From Rhizophagus irregularis (taxonomy: Eukaryota; Glomeromycota; Glomeromycetes; Glomerales; Glomeraceae): 64,000 bases of DNA. The DNA lies in the NCBI RefSeq assembly GCF_026210795.1, contig NC_089442.1, positions 2,790,001 through 2,854,000 of the forward strand, read 5' to 3'. Numbering within the stretch: the first letter of the stretch is position 1; every line of letters begins with the position of its first letter. This document shows, piece after piece, positions 1 to 11,500 of the stretch. The notes beneath the pieces were generated by a model. It was not told the DNA's origin. It did no database searches and saw nothing but the letters and a program-made list of their open reading frames with translations. Both the position numbers and the translations under genes were made by a program.

Positions 1-2585
1 GTCAAATTTCTAGTAATTCTTTAACGGTTGTAATTTTTGTTCAAATTTATAAAATTTTCAGTAAGAATTAACCCAATTTCTTAATTACCGTATCGATACT
101 ATTATAAATTTGAAAATATCAATATCTATGAAACCATATTTGTTATGTTTGTTGCAATATTAAAAGTTCAAGAATTCACCTTTTTTATTAAAAATGAGAA
201 TATTATAAATTATTTATAAAATACAACATATTTCTAATACATAATGTAATTTCACTTATTTTTTTTTTAAAAAAAAAAAATTTAAAATATTTTCATGAGA
301 ATCTATAATTAGCGACGAGCGCAAGATCGGAGAAAAGAAAATTATAACTAATAGGAATACATACAGTGCCACGTCTCGGAACTCACGTTCGCTTCTGGAA
401 AGAAATCTTGTTTTTTTTTGCGATTTTGATCCTGAGTCAAATTGATTCTACAAAAAAAAGGTAATTTCAATCAGTAAAAGTTAATCAATATCAAAATAAA
501 ATAAATATAATAAACATTACATTTAATCATCCATCATCTTTTTGGAAGAGTTGAACAGTTTTTACCTGAACTTCCATTCACATAAAAACTTTGTTTCCTG
601 AAGTCATGTCTTAATCCAATTCTACTTACACAATTTCAATATATTCACTTACAACATCCTGTATTTCTTCTTTCAATTGAGTCCGATAGTTTGACTTAAT
701 AAGTCAAGCGCTGGTTTGATATTTCTTATTAGCAATAACATCCCTTTAAGTAAGTAAGCATTAATCTGTAAATGATCTAATCCATCTTAAGACGTTTCTT
801 GACTATTCATTTATGAATAGATTTCTTCATCATATGCTTCTTTGTATCAAATTATTAATAAGATCACGTGACCTGACTCTTTAAAATATCCCTTCTTTTC
901 TTCAACCGATTTTCTCCGTACGTCAAAAAGTCTTGAATTACTCTACGATTATGTTATTACAAAAAAAAAAGATAACATTTAACATAAATTACAAAAGAAC
1001 TAAAATAATTAAAATTGTAATACTATTAAACTGTTTTATAAAGTTAAAAGTTTCGATTATTTTCAGAAGGGAAACTAAATTTTGAGGAACGAATTTTTAT
1101 ATTTATACTTTTGAAAGTTAAAATTAAAATGAGTCAAAAGATAATAGAATAAGTAAATAAACATGATAATTGATAAACGATAAATTATTTTCCATATATA
1201 TATAACAATGTGTTTTTCAACAGTCAGAGAAAATAAAAAAAAAAATTTTAATATTGAAAAAAAATTTTATACAACATACAAAAATTAAAAATTATACGTT
1301 AAAAGTTCTAAGACGTAAATATATGAAATTACTCACTATTCCATAAACTTATACTTTTTATTTCTAATCCAGATAAAACAAAGTTAAGAATAGCTTGTCA
1401 CAAGAAGCTCAGTGAAAATCATTTTATCGTAATATCCACCATGAAATTATTGGCTAGAATTTCCTTGACTTAAACCAAACAAAAAGCTTGAACTTTATGG
1501 TTGAAAGGAGTGGAGTTCGCTAGAATAAAAGAAGCGTTCATTCACTGGTTTTAAAGAAATTTGTGGAATATAGTAGAACAATAATTAATAAAATGTAAAA
1601 ATAAATAAGTTGTACGAAGGGGATGAATTATTGATAAAGAAAGTTTGATTATGCACCCAAGTTATTAATTGTTTCACATCTGTTACAAAATAAACATCTT
1701 TTTTTTCACTATGAGATCATTGAGATCATTGAGGATATGAAAAGTAAAATTCATGAGAATTTTCAAGTTAGATTAACTTCATAATCAAATCTTTTCAAAC
1801 ATTGTACGACGCAACAAAGAAAATTAGAAAATGGGTAAGTAATGAATATTTATTTCACGCGTATTTTTTTCAAGAAGTGAAACCGTATACTTCATTTAAA
1901 TTACTAAAAAAGAAAACTCAAGGCGTGAAAAAAAAAGGTTTAGGAATAATGGAACAGGGATCAAAGGTATCATCATTTACATTTTTAGCAATTGCATTTA
2001 TAATAAACGCATATTATTGAAAAAACATTCTTTTAAATGAAGGAGATTAGATCCGGCTTTTCTTTTAATTGATCTGCGAGTAATCAACAATAATTAAAAT
2101 GGCGTAATTAACATATATTAAACTCGCAATTTAATACACCAATCCATTACCAAAAAATAAATTTCACATATTTTTTTTTTTAAACTTTTATCCGTTACAT
2201 TTTATTTAATGCACGAAAAATCTCATCAAAGAAGTATAACGCCGAATCATCTAAATACAAATAAACTAACACCACACGACATCACACGACTTCCACAATT
2301 AGTAAGTAATACAAAATAATTTTTAATTTTCCTTATTGATATTTTGCGCCTAATATATAGATTAAACCTAAAAAGAAGTAATAGTAATCCCGATTCTGTT
2401 AATCAAAATTGGAACTTTTTTTTTTTTCTCATTTATAAATATCCTCAGGGTTCCTACTTTTTGGCTACGCATCGTTATAGAAAAAAAAAATTACACATAA
2501 TTCTTATATAATTAATCAAAAAACATCATCATAAAAAAAATATATTTATACACTCATATATAATTCTTATATAATTGATCAAAAC
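1..2585. other. AT-rich intergenic region, no gene supported
   Basis: No open frame here has recognisable protein character. The stretch contains poly-A/T tracts, a T10/A12 palindrome at 259-280 and one CACGTG at 865-870. The last few hundred bases are the presumed promoter and 5' leader of the MYND-type gene that starts at 2586. A short open frame at 1802-2020 is not convincing. Confidence 0.6.
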
Positions 2586-3506
2586 ATGGGTCACGATCTA
2601 TCAAAATATATTGATCCCGCATTATTTAATACCGATTCCGCAGATTCAAAAATTTCCCAAAGAATATCCACGATAGCACCGAATTATAATAGCGGTGATC
2701 TAGACGCTTCATCAGATACCCTAACATTAATTCCAAAACTATTGGAACAATCGGAGGAAAAGTTAAAATCAAGTGATTATGAAGCTTGCATATCTCTTTT
2801 ACAACGAGCATCAAATCTTGGGTCTGGTCTTGCCGCTGCAAAATTGGGTTTTATATACTTGCATGGTTTGCAAGATTCTTCTACCGAGCCACCATCTTTC
2901 AAATATATAATAAAACCAGATTATAAAATGTCAGCAGAATATTATTTTTTATCATTGAAAATAATAAATTTAATTGTTTATACTTTATGGGATATGAGCT
3001 TATTACTAGAAGTGATCGTTTCCGTAACCGATTTATATCGGTATAAATTTGATCGAAAAAGTGAATTATGGAATAATGGATTGGAAATTTTAAAGTTGTT
3101 CAATACAACTCTTAACGAAAACCAATTCGTGAAGTTTCAAACTCACGAAAATAATCAAATAAGAAACGCCATTAGGGTTCACATTTTATTCATATTTGCT
3201 TTAACTCATGAATTAGATAGAAAATTTTCTGATGCTATGAAAATTTACCATGAGTGTGAAAAAATTGGTCAAACATTTATCTCTCTTAGCGCAGATAAAT
3301 TAGTGAAAAAATCCCATACTAATTATAGAATATTACAAAAAGAATTAGATAAACAAACTCCAAAAGTTTTGCCTATATGTACAGAATGTAATTTTAAACC
3401 TAAAAATACGGCGGAAGTTTGGGGGTTGTTAGTTTGTTCTAAATGTCAACAAGCTGCCTGTTGTAGTCGGCAATGTTTGCAACTTCATTTAACAAATGAT
3501 CATTAG
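2586..3506 (+). CDS. Sel1-like repeat protein with C-terminal MYND-type zinc finger
   Basis: Single-exon gene of 306 codons. Residues about 65-94 read as a Sel1-like helical repeat (pattern A..LG..YLHG), with more helical, TPR-like sequence around 205-230. The C-terminus carries a MYND-like cysteine cluster: C265-x2-C268, C284-x2-C287, C292/C293-x3-C297, then H301 and H306. MYND fingers bind zinc and usually mediate protein-protein contacts; Sel1/TPR repeats are scaffolds, so an adaptor role is the likeliest inference. The reading frame stops directly after H306, so the usual last H-x3-C ligand pair is incomplete: either H306 serves as ligand or the finger is clipped. The start is the first ATG in a clean frame, preceded by a very AT-rich leader. 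No substrate or partner can be named. Confidence 0.8.
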   Translation: MGHDLSKYIDPALFNTDSADSKISQRISTIAPNYNSGDLDASSDTLTLIPKLLEQSEEKLKSSDYEACISLLQRASNLGSGLAAAKLGFIYLHGLQDSSTEPPSFKYIIKPDYKMSAEYYFLSLKIINLIVYTLWDMSLLLEVIVSVTDLYRYKFDRKSELWNNGLEILKLFNTTLNENQFVKFQTHENNQIRNAIRVHILFIFALTHELDRKFSDAMKIYHECEKIGQTFISLSADKLVKKSHTNYRILQKELDKQTPKVLPICTECNFKPKNTAEVWGLLVCSKCQQAACCSRQCLQLHLTNDH

Positions 3507-4164
3507 TACATAGATTTTATAAATAATATATTATAATCTTTCAATTTTTATTATGTATTTTTTTAATAATTAAAGGTAATAAAGGTCAAAACTTAAATAC
3601 ATATTCAATTTTCAGATCATGTGCAAATAATATCACATGCGTGATTAACCCTAAATTCCATGGAATTTTGGGGTCTATCGGGATGGGCCGCCATACCACG
3701 TGTTTAAACGTGTTTTCTCATCAAAAATAGGGACGGTGACATTTTTTTTAATTAAAATAGACAATATTTGTTGATCTCAATATTGTAATGGTAATAATTG
3801 TAATTCGAATGTTCTCATGCATGAAGCCTTTGTGTACAAAAGATGATAAACAAGGGATTTACTGCAAAATTTTAAATAGTTTAACAGTTTGAAGATTCGT
3901 TATGTTTCACTTACTAAACATATTTTATGTACCAGTAAATATCATCGGGTAACAATTAGTTAAAATAAATATATCGGAGTTATATATGTCGGAATTAGTT
4001 TATTTAAGTTGGTTTTTTTATGGTAGGCTTCATACATAAATGTAGTCTGTAACACGAATTAATACATTTTTTTATTTAAAATAAACCTTAATATTTTTTA
4101 TAAATTCTCCCTTCTCTTTAATGATTTTGTTATTCTTATCGATATTTAAAATTTTATAATAAAA
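3507..4164. other. Intergenic region between MYND gene and bestrophin gene
   Basis: No coding frame. It holds a near-perfect palindrome at 3648-3674 followed by a CACGTG at 3697-3702, then T-rich sequence that probably includes the promoter of the downstream channel gene. Confidence 0.6.
3648..3674. repeat. Near-perfect 27 bp palindrome
   Basis: The sequence runs ACCCTAAATTCCATGGAATT and on to TTGGGGT. The two halves are reverse complements apart from one mismatched pair. It could be a cruciform or protein site, or the remnant of a terminal inverted repeat. Confidence 0.7.
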
Positions 4165-5641
4165 ATGGAACAAGAGAAAGTTAAGAAACAATTGAGATAT
4201 AATCCATATGTACCAGAATTTCTAAGATTGAAGGGTACAGTTTTACCTCATGTTATTGTCCAAACTATAATAGTAACTTTAATCAGTACTGTAGTGGTTA
4301 TTCTTTTCGAATTAACTGACATCAAATTAAGTGTATCTAAAGCACCACCAACATCCATATCTAATATTTTTACTCAAATAATTGGTATTGTGGTTGGTCT
4401 TTTACTTACTTATAGAACAAATACCGCTTATGACAGGTATTTTTCGTTATTGCGTAGTATTTTCACTCTCTAGAGCGGGTTTTTTTAACGAGTGAATCTT
4501 TTTTTTTTTTAGATATTGGGAAGGAAGAAAACTTTGGTCCACGATGGTTGTACAAATTCGTAATTTTACACGATATATGTGGATAGGAGTTAGAGAAGAT
4601 GGTAAGAAAAAGGGTGCTGACCCCCATGGACAAGCAAAACCAGAAATTGTTATAGAGAAAAGAACCGCCTTAAATTTATTATTGGGATTCACAGTAGCGG
4701 TTAAACATTATCTTAGAGAAGAACCTGGATATCATTATAAAGATTTAGAAAATTTAATTTCAAATATTCGATCAAGCTTACCAGAATTTTCATCAGCAAA
4801 TAATTATGAAAGTGATATTACTCACGCACAAAAATCTGGATGGTATACTCGCTTATTTCGTAGAAAACTTAAACCTCATGAGAGAGAGAAGGAGGATCAT
4901 TCTCTTGCAGAACAAAATCTTCCTCTGGATATAACTCTCTATCTTTCTTCTTATATTGATACTCAAGTTAAAAATTCATCAATTGATGTTCCAATTACTA
5001 ATCAATTATTAGCCTCTCTTAATGGGTTATGTGATTGTTTGTCTCAATTTGAAAGAATTCTTAGAAGTCCTATTCCTTTAGCTTATTCTATTCATCTTTC
5101 TCAAACTGTTTGGATTTATTGTCTTAGTTTACCTTTTTTTTTGGTTTCTGGTACTCGTTGGGCTACTATTATTGTTGTATTTTTTGTTGCTTTGATTTTA
5201 TTTGGATTGGAACGCATTGGAGCAGAAATTGAAAATCCCTTCGGATATGATGCAAATGACTTGGATTTGGACGATTTCTGCTCGTAAGCAAATTTTCTTT
5301 TTTTTTTTAAAAAAAAAAAAGAGATGAGTCACATTTTTTAAAACCTCTAATTTGATTTGATTTTTTTTTTATTTAGTCATATTAAACGTGAATTAGATAC
5401 TATCGCAGCCCATCCTCCTCCAACAATTCAAGATTGGATTTACACACCAGAAAATCTTCCATTTGAAAATAAGGAAATTAACGCTCTTGATGTTGCTAAT
5501 CTCGATATTGATGATGTCAGGTCATTACTTTCTGTTGGATCAAATCCTGAAATTGGTAGAGATTCTTTTGATGTACAAGAAGGAGAAGGAGAAACGTCTG
5601 AGAAGAACAAGAATAATGTAACCGTTGATGTTGGTGAATAG
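4165..5641 (+). CDS. Bestrophin-family anion channel, three exons
   Basis: Exons 4165-4436, 4513-5283 and 5377-5641 join in frame to 435 codons plus stop; both introns (76 and 93 nt) are GT-AG. Bestrophins are membrane chloride/anion channels, and this belongs with the fungal/bacterial bestrophin-like (UPF0187) branch. Hydrophobic segments lie at about 29-50, 66-83 and 290-325. The family signature RTNTAYDRYWEGR (84-96) spans the first splice junction, which supports that junction. The cytosolic acidic motif ENPFGYDANDLDLDD (331-345) matches the conserved E.P.G.D..DL region after the last membrane segment, and the frame runs on through the second junction into HIKRELDTI. The C-terminal tail is acidic and of low complexity. 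The start is an ATG two dozen residues before the first membrane helix, normal for the family. The second intron contains a T11/A12 palindrome. Confidence 0.93.
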
Positions 5642-6529
5642 AAATGTAATTTATGAGATGGGGGGATGAGAAAAAACTTTGTATGCTTTATTTGATTCAA
5701 TCTGGTAATTAGAATCACTAAAGTATAGATATTATGATAATTTCGTTAATCGAATTATCTTTTTTTTTTATCAAAGTCACGTAATAATATATAAAATTCT
5801 TTTAAAATATTTTAAAATTTATTAAATTTAATATCCAAAAATTTATTTACAAACAATCAAACTTAGTTTTAGTTTACATTAAAGTGCTTATACGTAAAAA
5901 TCGTGTTATTGAAAAAAAAAATTAGTATAAACACATTTAAAAATACTTGAAAAAAAAAATTCTTAATAAAATAAAGCGTTTACGTTGAGGTGGTCAGTCA
6001 ACTAATTAAATCAAAACTACATGTGGTTATATAACTTATCGAACATTTGATAACATAACAGCAGATATTTTATATGGTTGTATTAATGATTTTAATATAA
6101 TTTATTTCTTAATATACTAAATTGTCTAGAATTATACATCTAATTTAACAAAATATATAATTCATATAAACGCCGGTTCCAATTAATAGAATACGTCTTG
6201 AAGAAATATAAAAGAACTCGCTGTCGATGAAGAGGTGTCTATTGATTGAGGAATTGACCTAAGAACATATTCAAAGAATGAAATATCATTAAGGCAATCT
6301 AAACTTTTGTTTATCTTCAAATAAATTGCTAAAGAAAATTATTCAGATAAATTAAAAAAAATGAGAGCGAAAAGAAATGCAACGAAGGAAATTCCGCTCT
6401 AACCACGGATCCGGATATTTTTAATAAATTATTTATATTAATACTGCTTCAAATTAATAAAATATATTACTCTATATAAATATAACTTGTATCACTCTCT
6501 ATAAAAAAATTCTGGAAAAACTCCGATAA
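5642..6529. other. Intergenic region, nothing recognised
   Basis: AT-rich sequence downstream of the bestrophin gene. I see no coding frame, RNA gene or clear repeat in it. Confidence 0.6.
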
Positions 6530-6598
6530 ATGATCATTTTTCTAGTTTTTTATTCCGAAATTCCGAAGAAACTCAGACACGTGATCATTTTTCTGAAA
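6530..6598 (-). repeat. Dispersed repeat, copy 1 (inverted relative to copy at 61855)
   Basis: The block containing GATAAATGATCATTTTTCTAG and AACTCAGACACGTGATCATT recurs as its reverse complement at about 61855-61920. A third partial copy of the GATCACGTGTCYGAGYTTT core lies at 41736-41755. The sharing of more than 50 bp with small differences marks it as a transposon end or a fragment of a dispersed element. Confidence 0.7.
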
Positions 6599-6599
6599 A

Positions 6600-7202
6600 G
6601 GATGGTAAAGTCCTAGGTCCTGGACCTAAAGACCTGGTCCTAAGTCTAAATTTTGGACCAGAAGCGGACCAGGTCCTAAAAAGTCCTAATCATTATATAT
6701 AAACATTAAATGAGAGATCTATATAAAATTATATTATGTTTAAATTATATATGTATAAATTGTAAATTTGATTTTAAGTAATAATAAATTATAAAAAATG
6801 CACTGCAATATTGCAATACAATTTTTATATTATTAAAATCATATTAAAAAATGAGTTGCGATATTGCGATTCACATTTTTATATTAAAATAATATAAAAA
6901 GGTGAATCGCGATACGGCAACTCACTTTTTTTTATATAAAATCAATATAAAAAAGTGAATCGCAATACCGCAACTCACTTTTTTTATATAAAATCAATAT
7001 AAAAAAGTGAATCGCAATACCGCAAATCACTTTTTTTATATTTAGTTATCACTAAATTCATAAAATCTATAAATAACTTAGTCAGGATCAGGTCCTGGGA
7101 CCAGGTCCAGGACTGGTCCTAACAGGACCTGGTCCGCAGGTCCGTTCAATAGGACTTATAAGTCCCAGGACCAGGACCGGACCAGGACCGACCTAACCAT
7201 CC
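6600..7202. mobile_element. GGTCC-rich inverted-repeat element (MITE-like)
   Basis: The left end begins GGATGGTAAAGTCCTAGGTC and the right end, read on the other strand, begins GGATGGTTAGGTCGGTCCTG. Both ends carry arrays of GGACC/GGTCC (6610-6685 and 7085-7195). The interior is AT-rich and non-coding and holds the palindromic tandem repeats annotated separately. The structure fits a non-autonomous DNA transposon of about 600 bp. I see no unambiguous target-site duplication. Confidence 0.65.
6800..7048. repeat. Five tandem ~50 bp units, each a near palindrome
   Basis: Cores begin at about 6800, 6853, 6902, 6955 and 7007, so the period is 49-53 bp. The best copies read GTGAATCGCAATACCGCAAC followed by TCAC; the core is close to its own reverse complement, so each unit can fold into a hairpin. 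Neighbouring units are linked by a TTTTTATAT...ATATAAAAA spacer that also pairs. Older copies to the left are more diverged. Confidence 0.8.
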
Positions 7203-8569
7203 CTGGCTACCACATTATTGATTGGCTGACCACCTGACGTTACGAAAAATAAAAGATCTATATATGATTTAAATTTTGTTGGTTACAAATTATATTCATG
7301 GGCTTATATGCTATACTTCGACTTTCAAATGTTAGTTTGAGGTAGTTTAGGTACTGGACCAACTGGAATACTTATTATAAATTATAGCAAAAGTTTTTCT
7401 GTACATTTAAATATTATAGCAAATATGAAAATATTTTTAACTAGATTATTCAATCCCCTCAAGCGTCACAATCAATAATCAATGATGATGATATTTTTAT
7501 AATAGATCTTATGGAGCGTCAAAACTATTCCATAATCTTCTCCATGTTAAAGTTTCAAAATCCATTGACATCTTGCGGCAAATCAACTTTTTATTAGGTC
7601 GTTGGCTCCAAATAAAGCTGTTATATGACAAGAAGAAATTTTTACCATGTGTCCCGAGTCTCCTGATCGCATCTTGATAGATTGACTTTATCAGTATATT
7701 TTTTATTCTAGTCATTTCGTATAAAGTTATATTTTTTATATCTATTTTTCGTAGTACTTTTTTTTTGTAGATTAAAAATAAACGACGAATGATTAGATTC
7801 TCTTTAATAGAATTGAATTCGTTTTGTGGTATTACTTATTAATTGAAGGACTACGGTATATATTATTATGCAAACTGAACATGTCGGACATCCGGACATT
7901 CGATCTATTATATTTACTTAAGTGCATCGAAAACAACACTTCGGGACGTTACAATGATTTCCATTTCCTATGTAGTTTAATATCATTCACACACAAAATA
8001 ATCAAATAGGGAATTGACTCTACGCCAAAAATCGCTGTTCGATTAATTTGGTCATTACTAAGCCAAAGCGAACGATTATTATAGAAATAGTAAAATTTCA
8101 ATCGCGCATGTATATTCGAAAAAAAAGAAGTATGCATATTCTTTGATTTTCCAAAATCGATAATTTCCTAAATTTGGATATTTCAAATGATTTTTAATTC
8201 GATACAGTTCTTTTCTCGAGTCAATTTAAGCAATAAAAAAAAAAGCCTTACTATTCCTATGGGTCATTCAAGCTAGAACATTTGAATGTATACAATTTTA
8301 GTGTTTAAAACGAATGTATCAATAGTTAATAAAACCATATATAGTTATAATATTAACACTTTTGGCACAAAAGTTTTAATATTAAATAGTGATTATGGTA
8401 ATTAACTTTAACTATGTTCCACATGGGCGTTTTTTTTATAAACAAATGTGCAGAAACAATGATTTTTCAGACCATGCAGGTTGCTTATCAACCTCCATGT
8501 AAAGGATAAGTTTGTGGAGAAATTTTCTTTCCCCTTGAATCGATTCTTTTTCTTAAAAAATAATTAGAT
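7203..8569. other. Intergenic region upstream of first dual-kinase gene
   Basis: No gene is supported. A 68-codon minus-strand frame at 7509-7715 has no recognisable features. A small hairpin, AGGTTG...CAACCT, lies near 8475. The last 150 bases are the presumed promoter of the gene at 8570. Confidence 0.5.
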
Positions 8570-11500
8570 ATGTCAGATAAGTGTACTATTGAACTTAAAG
8601 ATAAGGCAAAAGGTATTTATAACTAATAAATGATAGTCACATGACATTTATTAATTAAATAAAATAAAATATTTTACCGTTTAATAGAACGATATGAAAT
8701 CAAAAGGAGTTTTAACTACGGTAAGGAACTTAATGTATACAAAGCCTATGAAAGGAATAACACAAATATCCATTATGTGATAAAAAGCTATAAAACAAAA
8801 GAGGGGTTCGAAAGAGAGTTGCAAATGTTAAAAGAATTAAGTGGTGCAAAGGTAGTAAAATAATATTTTATCTGTACGTGAATTACGTTTCAATTTTTCA
8901 ATTTTATTAAATTTTATTTTTTACTCAAAAATGCAGAATATTACACAAATGGTAGATAATTATCCTGAGCAATCAATAATTGTATGCGAATGCGCCTTAT
9001 ATGATTTGGAAACATTTTTGGGTCATCAAGATTATATTCAACGACACGAAGAGAAAGGCAATATAATAAAGGTAAATATTTATATTTTATTTTATTTAGT
9101 TCTTTTTTTTTTTACAAATATATTGAATTTTTTTTCATTAGGACATAGTATCTGGTCTCTTGGAACTTCAGAAGCACAACATAGGTAAAATTTTCGAAAA
9201 TCAGACATCTAATTTATATGAATTTATTAACCAATTTTTTGAATTATTTTTTATAGTACATACTGAATTATCACCAGGAAATATAATGTTTTTTCAAGAG
9301 AATAATGGTTGCGTGGAAAGCTGGAAGTTGATTGATTTTGACACAGCATGTTTTGCTAGTTCATATTATGCAAAAATCAAAATGAATTATTCAGCTCCCG
9401 AAGTTATAAGAGCACAAGAGGAAGGAATTGAAATCAAGGCCGACTTTTCGATGGATATGTTCTCTTTCGGATTAGTTTTATATTTTATTGAGACGGGTAT
9501 TTTTTTTTTTTCAAGAGATTCTTTTCGATTCTTTTCATTGAATCACTTTTAATCGCCTAATAAAATTCGCTTAAATATGTCAGGTCGTCATTATTGGGAT
9601 GGATGGGATATAGAGAATGAAGAAGTAAAAAGAGAAATTATTTCGGGAAATAAATACTCCTCACTACTTCAAAATATTCGCGATCAAAATTCTTGCTGGA
9701 TTATAAAGAGTTTGCTTGTTAAAGACATTTCACACAGAATGAAATTAGATAGATTTATGGTGATTACACGTTTAACTTCGCGTTTATTTGTTTATCTTGT
9801 AATTCAGTACTAAAAATAAAAATTTTCCTCTTTTTAGCGAACGCCATATTATACCGGAGAATCAAGTAAGGAAAAAAGAAGTAAATTTAATTTAGTTAGC
9901 ACTCATATTAATAGCTTGTATGCGTTGCATGATCCAGAATCAACGAATGTTAAAAATTTCGAGTCTGATTATGAAATAAATGAAGAATTATTTCAATTAT
10001 ATCAGTCAAAATTTACTCAGGTAAATTATTCAATTTGCTTTAAAGAAATTAAGTTCTTTTAATAAATATTTTTTTTCTTTCAGAAAGTTATTGAAGAATA
10101 TCATAACGAAATGAAAGAAAGCTTAAGAAGATTGAATGATAAAGTTGATAATTGCAAGAAAGCCGTGGAGGATTTAACTGATCTAACAAGAAAGATTCCA
10201 CAGTGGGTAAGTGATTTTTCGAGTTCACAAAAAATTTACTTAAAATTAATTCATTTAATTAATTCTCTTTCTTTTTTCTTATATAAAAAAAAACAAATAA
10301 AATAAAATAAAAAAAGTTAGTTAAATTACAAAATGAAAAAGTTCCTAGAGTATTTGTTATGATACCTGATCAAAAGGACTGGAAAAAACCAACGTAAGCA
10401 ACATATTTGTTCCATTAAATTCTATTTATTTTAAATTTTAACATCATATTTATTCATAGGACGTGGCTTTTATCAAAACCTTTTCGTCTTTTATTTGTCT
10501 GCGAACACAAGGAGCGGTGGCACGTTCCAGAACAAGATGGGCATAAACTTCTTGAGGTTCCTCAATTTATTAAAAAATATGGACCTTGGATAAATCTTTG
10601 GTAAATTATTATATAATTTTAAAATCAAATTAAAATTTTTTTCAATCAATTAATGTTAACTATTTTTTTTTTTTTTTTTTGAAAAGTTTGCAAACGTTAT
10701 TAAGCGCAATAAAAATTATGTCATCAAATATATTTCCGCAAGGCGTTGCTGATATTTTATCATCAGTTTTCAATATTAATGATAATTCTGACCTTATGCA
10801 TTATTTTCAAGAAATTGTGGATACTGTTGACATAGGTGTAAAAACTATGATCGATGAAGATCCTACCTTTCTTCCTTTGAGCGATGAAATGTTTACTTCT
10901 CATCAAATGATAAATGCCTCGGGACTTCGAGAACTCGAAAGTATGTAAAATTACTACTTTTTTTTTATTTGTTTACAAAAAATTTATTTATTTTTTTTTA
11001 TTAGGATTTCTCGATAAACAAGATTGTGCAGACAAGTTTGGTGGACTAGTGCAATGTGTGGATGATAATAATGAGATTTTATGGTTATGTGAAGAACATA
11101 GATCTGGATATAGTCCTATTAGTACAGCAAATCCTATTAGTACGGTAAATCCTATTAGTACGGTAAATCCTATTAGTACAGTAAGTCCACCAGAACCATT
11201 AATTATTCCACCAGATTCATTCGAGTCAAATGGATCAAATGGAACACAAGGATCAAATGGACAACAAAACCATTTCGATAACAGAGAATTAGGTAAATTA
11301 TTACCAATAGATCCACAAGATCCCGAAACATTTCTTCCATGGAGACTTCCATTTGTGGAAAATACTCTGAAATGGGATTATAATAAATTTTACATAAAAA
11401 GCTCGACAGATCCGTTAGATCCATATTACGCATTAGATTATGTATGTGTAATACTTGGCGAAATAATAGAAAACGTAGTTGAATCTGGGAAAAAACACTT

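Noticed and set aside
600-960. Minus-strand coding-like scraps (ANKKYQTSA, QINAYLLKG) resembling a TPR/Sel1 gene
   Set aside because: Too many stops and frame changes, and the similarity is too short to distinguish from chance.
1802-2020. 72-codon plus-strand frame
   Set aside because: No ATG-based context, no motif, lysine-rich composition as expected from A-rich DNA, and a splice-like GTAAGT inside.
6800-7048. CRISPR-like array of repeated units
   Set aside because: Units are contiguous and diverge gradually, spacers are not unique sequence, and the host is eukaryotic.
7509-7715. 68-codon minus-strand frame
   Set aside because: No recognisable domain, no neighbouring exons with matching frame, and short enough to be chance.
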